NCBI GenBank assembly: GCA_964304625.1
Contig: OZ199839.1
Span: 6,696,001-6,760,000, forward strand
Source: Kudoa neothunni
Lineage: Eukaryota > Cnidaria
Length of the DNA: 64,000 nucleotides
Direction of reading: 5' to 3'
The position numbers were made by a program, and so were the translations under genes. Positions 60,970-64,000 of the stretch are shown one piece after another. The notes below the pieces were generated by a model, which did no database searches, was not told where the DNA came from, and saw nothing but the letters and a program-made list of their open reading frames with translations. The first letter of the stretch is position 1; every line of letters begins with the position of its first letter.

Positions 60970-61376
60970 ACTAGTGCAAAAGCCCCGCCTCGCGTGGGCA
61001 TCCTTGCCCGGCCACGCAGACCAAAGTCTTGAGTAGAGTAGGCCAAGGTTATTTTAAATTCGAAGTTAATTATAATTATTTTATCGTTCCTTTGACGACA
61101 ATGTTGATTGAAATAAACATCGATAACACGATCGTCTTCACTTAATTCTTTATTGGACTTTATTTTCATTTAAAAATCATCAAGTTCATACAATTCAAGT
61201 GGCGTATTAATCACTTTATAGGAAATCAGGACAACCCTTGTTGTATTTTTCTAGTTAATTTTATATTTTTTTAAAGTACAAAAATAATCTCAAATACTAA
61301 AGAAAGTCTCTGTATAAGGAGAAGATTTGTGCGTACACACACACACACACACACACACTACTACTTTATGTATATA
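60970..61376. mobile_element. Possible helentron-like short element with (AC)n
   Basis: Starts with actagtgcaaaagccccgcc and a GC-rich hairpin-prone stretch (cgcgtgggcatccttgcccgg), and ends with an (AC)12 run (61335-61358) then ctactactttatgtatatag. GC-rich ACTAGTG-type ends plus an internal GT/AC microsatellite are reported for helentron-derived elements, but I could not define the boundaries. A similar GT-rich tatataaag patch lies at 35.95 kb. Confidence 0.35.
61335..61358 (+). repeat. (AC)12 microsatellite
   Basis: Twelve uninterrupted AC dinucleotides. Confidence 0.97.
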
Positions 61377-61839
61377 GAAGATAGATACATTCGAGAATGG
61401 ATATTGCGCAATTACAAAATTTCAACGTTATTCTTTTTAGAGAGAAACCTAGTTTTTTGGTATTGTTATTATTTTATCATTTTGTAAACATTTTTAACAT
61501 TAAAAAATGAAAAAAAACCTTTTATTTCGTGGTTTTAGTAACCCATCTATTTAAAAATAGAAGTGTTTTCTTCATTATTTTCCCATTTAAAAACATAATA
61601 GTTAAGAGAAAAAAGAAATTATTGATTATTGTTATTATTATTATTCGATAAAAATATTGAAGTTGTCGAACAAGTGATAATTTGTACGTTAAAATTGAGT
61701 GATACGTTGATCTATTTTGAGTATTAATACATTGTCAGGTTTAAGGTCATTTAAAAATTGATAGAATTCGTTCACACGAAGATAAATTCAAAAATACGGA
61801 TATTGAAACTAAAAGGACACATAATTCGGGAAAAATTAA

Positions 61840-62640
61840 AAATATAGATGGTGACCTGTATGGTTGGCTCGTTAAACAATGGTCGAGTGATAATGTTTTT
61901 GTCGAGACGTGTTATTATCGAAATTTCTTTATATATTGCAAACAAACAAGAAATTTCCAATTTAAAGTCTAGTTAAGGGTGGTTTTCAGATTCCACGTCA
62001 AAATATGGGATAACTTTCAAAATGTTTCATGATGAGACTGCGAATACAGATATTTCATCTGTTTACTCATGGACTGTTGAAAACATTAATTTGGGTTAAG
62101 GTGTTATAAACATTTATGAAAACGTCCTTCTTTTATGATCAATTACAAAACATATGTTATGTTTTAAAGGATAAAGTCGGAATATAAGGCGAAAAATATC
62201 CGAAAAAGAGTGAATGTTTCACTGTCACTCCTTTTTAAATAGGGGTAAAACTTCCATCAGTTTTTTCTCATATATTTTAGAATCCTAGACATTTCAACTG
62301 AGTTAAACATCTACCGCGTGAATATTATTTAAAAAACAAATGGATGATGTGGAGCATATTTATAAACACAATTAGAAAGATTGATGAGAACAGAAAAGTT
62401 TTAATTTTGTTGGATCAACATCCTCTTCATCCCAAAAATATTGAGTTTATTAAAATATCGAGATCTTTTCCCACCAGAAAAATAACTAATATTCTACAGA
62501 CCTTAATTTAAACATCATCAAATGCATTAAAAGTAGTTCAGGAATACACTAGTCTAGCACATGGTTTTATGTGAAAATTTTATAATCGAAAAATAAACAT
62601 TACTAAACTCAATCATGCCATTGATTAAACTATACGAGAG
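61840..62640 (+). mobile_element. pogo/Tigger transposase remnant 2
   Basis: A CENP-B-type helix-turn-helix piece (DGDLYGWLVKQWSSDN) lies at 61850-61900. KNIRKRVNVSLSLLF at about 62190-62240 corresponds to the conserved KERVTVL block. WSIFINTIRKIDENRKVLIL with LDQHPLHP and IKISRSFPTRKITNILQTLI at 62350-62510 corresponds to the second-Asp block (LLxDNxxxHP) and PPNTTSxxQPLD. Order matches the family, with stops and shifts between blocks, so it is inactive. Confidence 0.7.
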
Positions 62641-64000
62641 TATTACTCCAGAAATTATATTTACTTGTTTTAAAAAATCAAAAATTATTGGTAGTAATAT
62701 ATAAAACTGTAATAATCAATTATATCAGTTTCTGGAACAAGAAGATTTAAGAAAGATATCCCAAGTCAAAAACAGTTCACAAAGTAGTATTTTATGTATA
62801 CATAATTAATCATTTTAAACGAATTTGAAGTTTACGAAAATATATTTGACGATGATAATACTGCAACATGTGAGACTCAAAATCATGCGGACATATTGCC
62901 CACGATGGTTAATCTGATGATATCGAATCAATTATTAAAGAAGTCAAAATTTTAACTAATTAACTAAATAAAAAGTATAGTTAACATTTTAATGAAATTT
63001 TTAATTCCAGAGGTTTCATCTGGATTGTTTGATTTATAACCCGTACCGAGCAGAATTTAAAAAAAAATCAATAGAAAGATTTCGACACACAACAATCGCA
63101 AGGTTTTTGATAAAATTTAATGACCATTCCCTAATTGAACTCTATGTTATCTGTCTTTTAACAAAGTTTGTTTGTAGGAATAATCATCAAACGTAAGCAC
63201 AAGAAAATCGTATTTTTACAGCGTGACGCGCACGTATGAAAGTATGAAACTGGACTCGCATCCCCATTTTTTGACAAAATGAAATTCGCACCTTTTTGCA
63301 TACGATAAGGTGTAGCTGACTTAAAATTTATCAAAAATTATTTTCAATTTTGATCGAATCTAGCACCTCCCAAGGTGCGGGCATCCCCAGTTGGGGACCC
63401 CTGTTTTATCGTGTGGGTTTATGGGACCAGCAAAAACCCACACGATATCCAATCTCGACTGTAGGTAGATTACACGTAATGACAGATTATAGATGTAATG
63501 GTATAAATCCATATTTAAGAATCTGCCCAATAAAAAAATCTTTTTGGCTATGCACAAATGAAACTTATTTATTCTCTACTTGATACCGTTTGGTGTTAAA
63601 GTGGTTTTGATTATTTTTAGTTAGTTTACATTATAAGATATAATTATGAATGAATATTAATTGGGCGGAAAATGTCGATAAATAAAATTGTTGTTGCAAT
63701 AAAGGTTTAATCGGAAAATACCTCAAATGTAAGGGGAACCCAAACACGTGACATGAATCCAGCTCAATATTTTTTATAAAATTTATCAATTATCATCTAA
63801 TCGTTCAAAATGTAGAATATCTTTTTTATGTGTTTGATAAATGTTTGCAGCGAGGTAACTATCCTCACCAAGCAAAAAGAATTATATCTTCTACACATAA
63901 ATAATTAAATCCTTAAAATAAAGATTTTTACAATTCGCGTTTGGCTTGTGTTTACTAACTACATAATATCTAAGCTAGCATGTTTTTAATTACAGATTCA
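62641..64000. other. Spacer to window end
   Basis: Apart from the hairpin at 63.4 kb I recognise no gene or RNA. Open frames at 63350-63583 cover the hairpin on both strands and are not supported. Confidence 0.4.
63407..63447. repeat. Perfect 14-bp inverted repeat (hairpin)
   Basis: tatcgtgtgggttt (63407-63420) is the exact reverse complement of aaacccacacgata (63434-63447), loop 13 nt. Just upstream is tccccagttgggga, a smaller palindrome. This GC-richer patch contrasts with the surroundings; possibly a MITE end or structured transcript. Confidence 0.6.

Overview
The window is AT-rich eukaryotic, almost certainly animal, DNA. The genes have many very short spliceosomal introns (27 nt at the shortest, most 40-80 nt, GT...AG, often with unused decoy AGs inside). 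The recognisable proteins (an LKB1/STK11 kinase, glycogen debranching enzyme, TFIIH p62, a P2X receptor tail, Kunitz and saposin-like secreted proteins) fit a metazoan. Tiny introns and AT-rich spacers suggest a small, simplified or parasitic animal such as an orthonectid or dicyemid; that lineage guess is inference. A 200-N gap shows that this is a draft assembly.

Layout. 1-6345: a 6.3-kb non-coding element with long terminal inverted repeats, containing the gap and a probable false duplication. 6407-7700: Kunitz-domain gene with several apparent frame breaks. 8415-8486 (-): tRNA-Glu(CTC). 8525-10636 (-): complete STK11 homologue, 8 exons, 462 aa. 10.6-14.3 kb: AT-rich spacer. 14.3-15.1 kb: unrecognised exon(s). 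15.5-17.05 kb (-): Merlin-type DNA transposon remains. 17.1-20.3 kb: spacer. 20322-28456 (+): complete AGL, 17 exons, 1594 aa. 28.5-34 kb: transposon debris (piggyBac-type MITE, pogo/Tigger remnant, dispersed repeats). 34.1-35.7 kb: FYVE-finger gene with broken frames. 37.3-41.3 kb: unrecognised multi-exon gene. 43.4-45.8 kb: two hAT remnants. 46809-49290 (+): complete unrecognised gene for a 647-aa secreted protein with six near-identical 15-aa repeats. 50-53 kb: MITEs and tandem repeats. 53004-55407 (+): complete GTF2H1, 9 exons, 590 aa. 57012-57565 (-): complete 147-aa saposin-like secreted protein. 58.9-60.0 kb: a membrane-segment exon (-) and the end of a P2X receptor gene (+). 60.4-64 kb: piggyBac and pogo/Tigger transposase remnants, a helentron-like short element and a hairpin.

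The intact genes are unrelated housekeeping or signalling genes (energy sensing, glycogen breakdown, transcription/DNA repair) and do not form a pathway cluster. All mobile DNA identified is DNA-transposon type (piggyBac, pogo/Tigger, hAT, Merlin, MITEs, long-TIR element). I recognised no LTR retroelement, Polinton or LINE. Exon models were built by hand by matching splice phase and known protein families, so those of the unrecognised genes are less certain.
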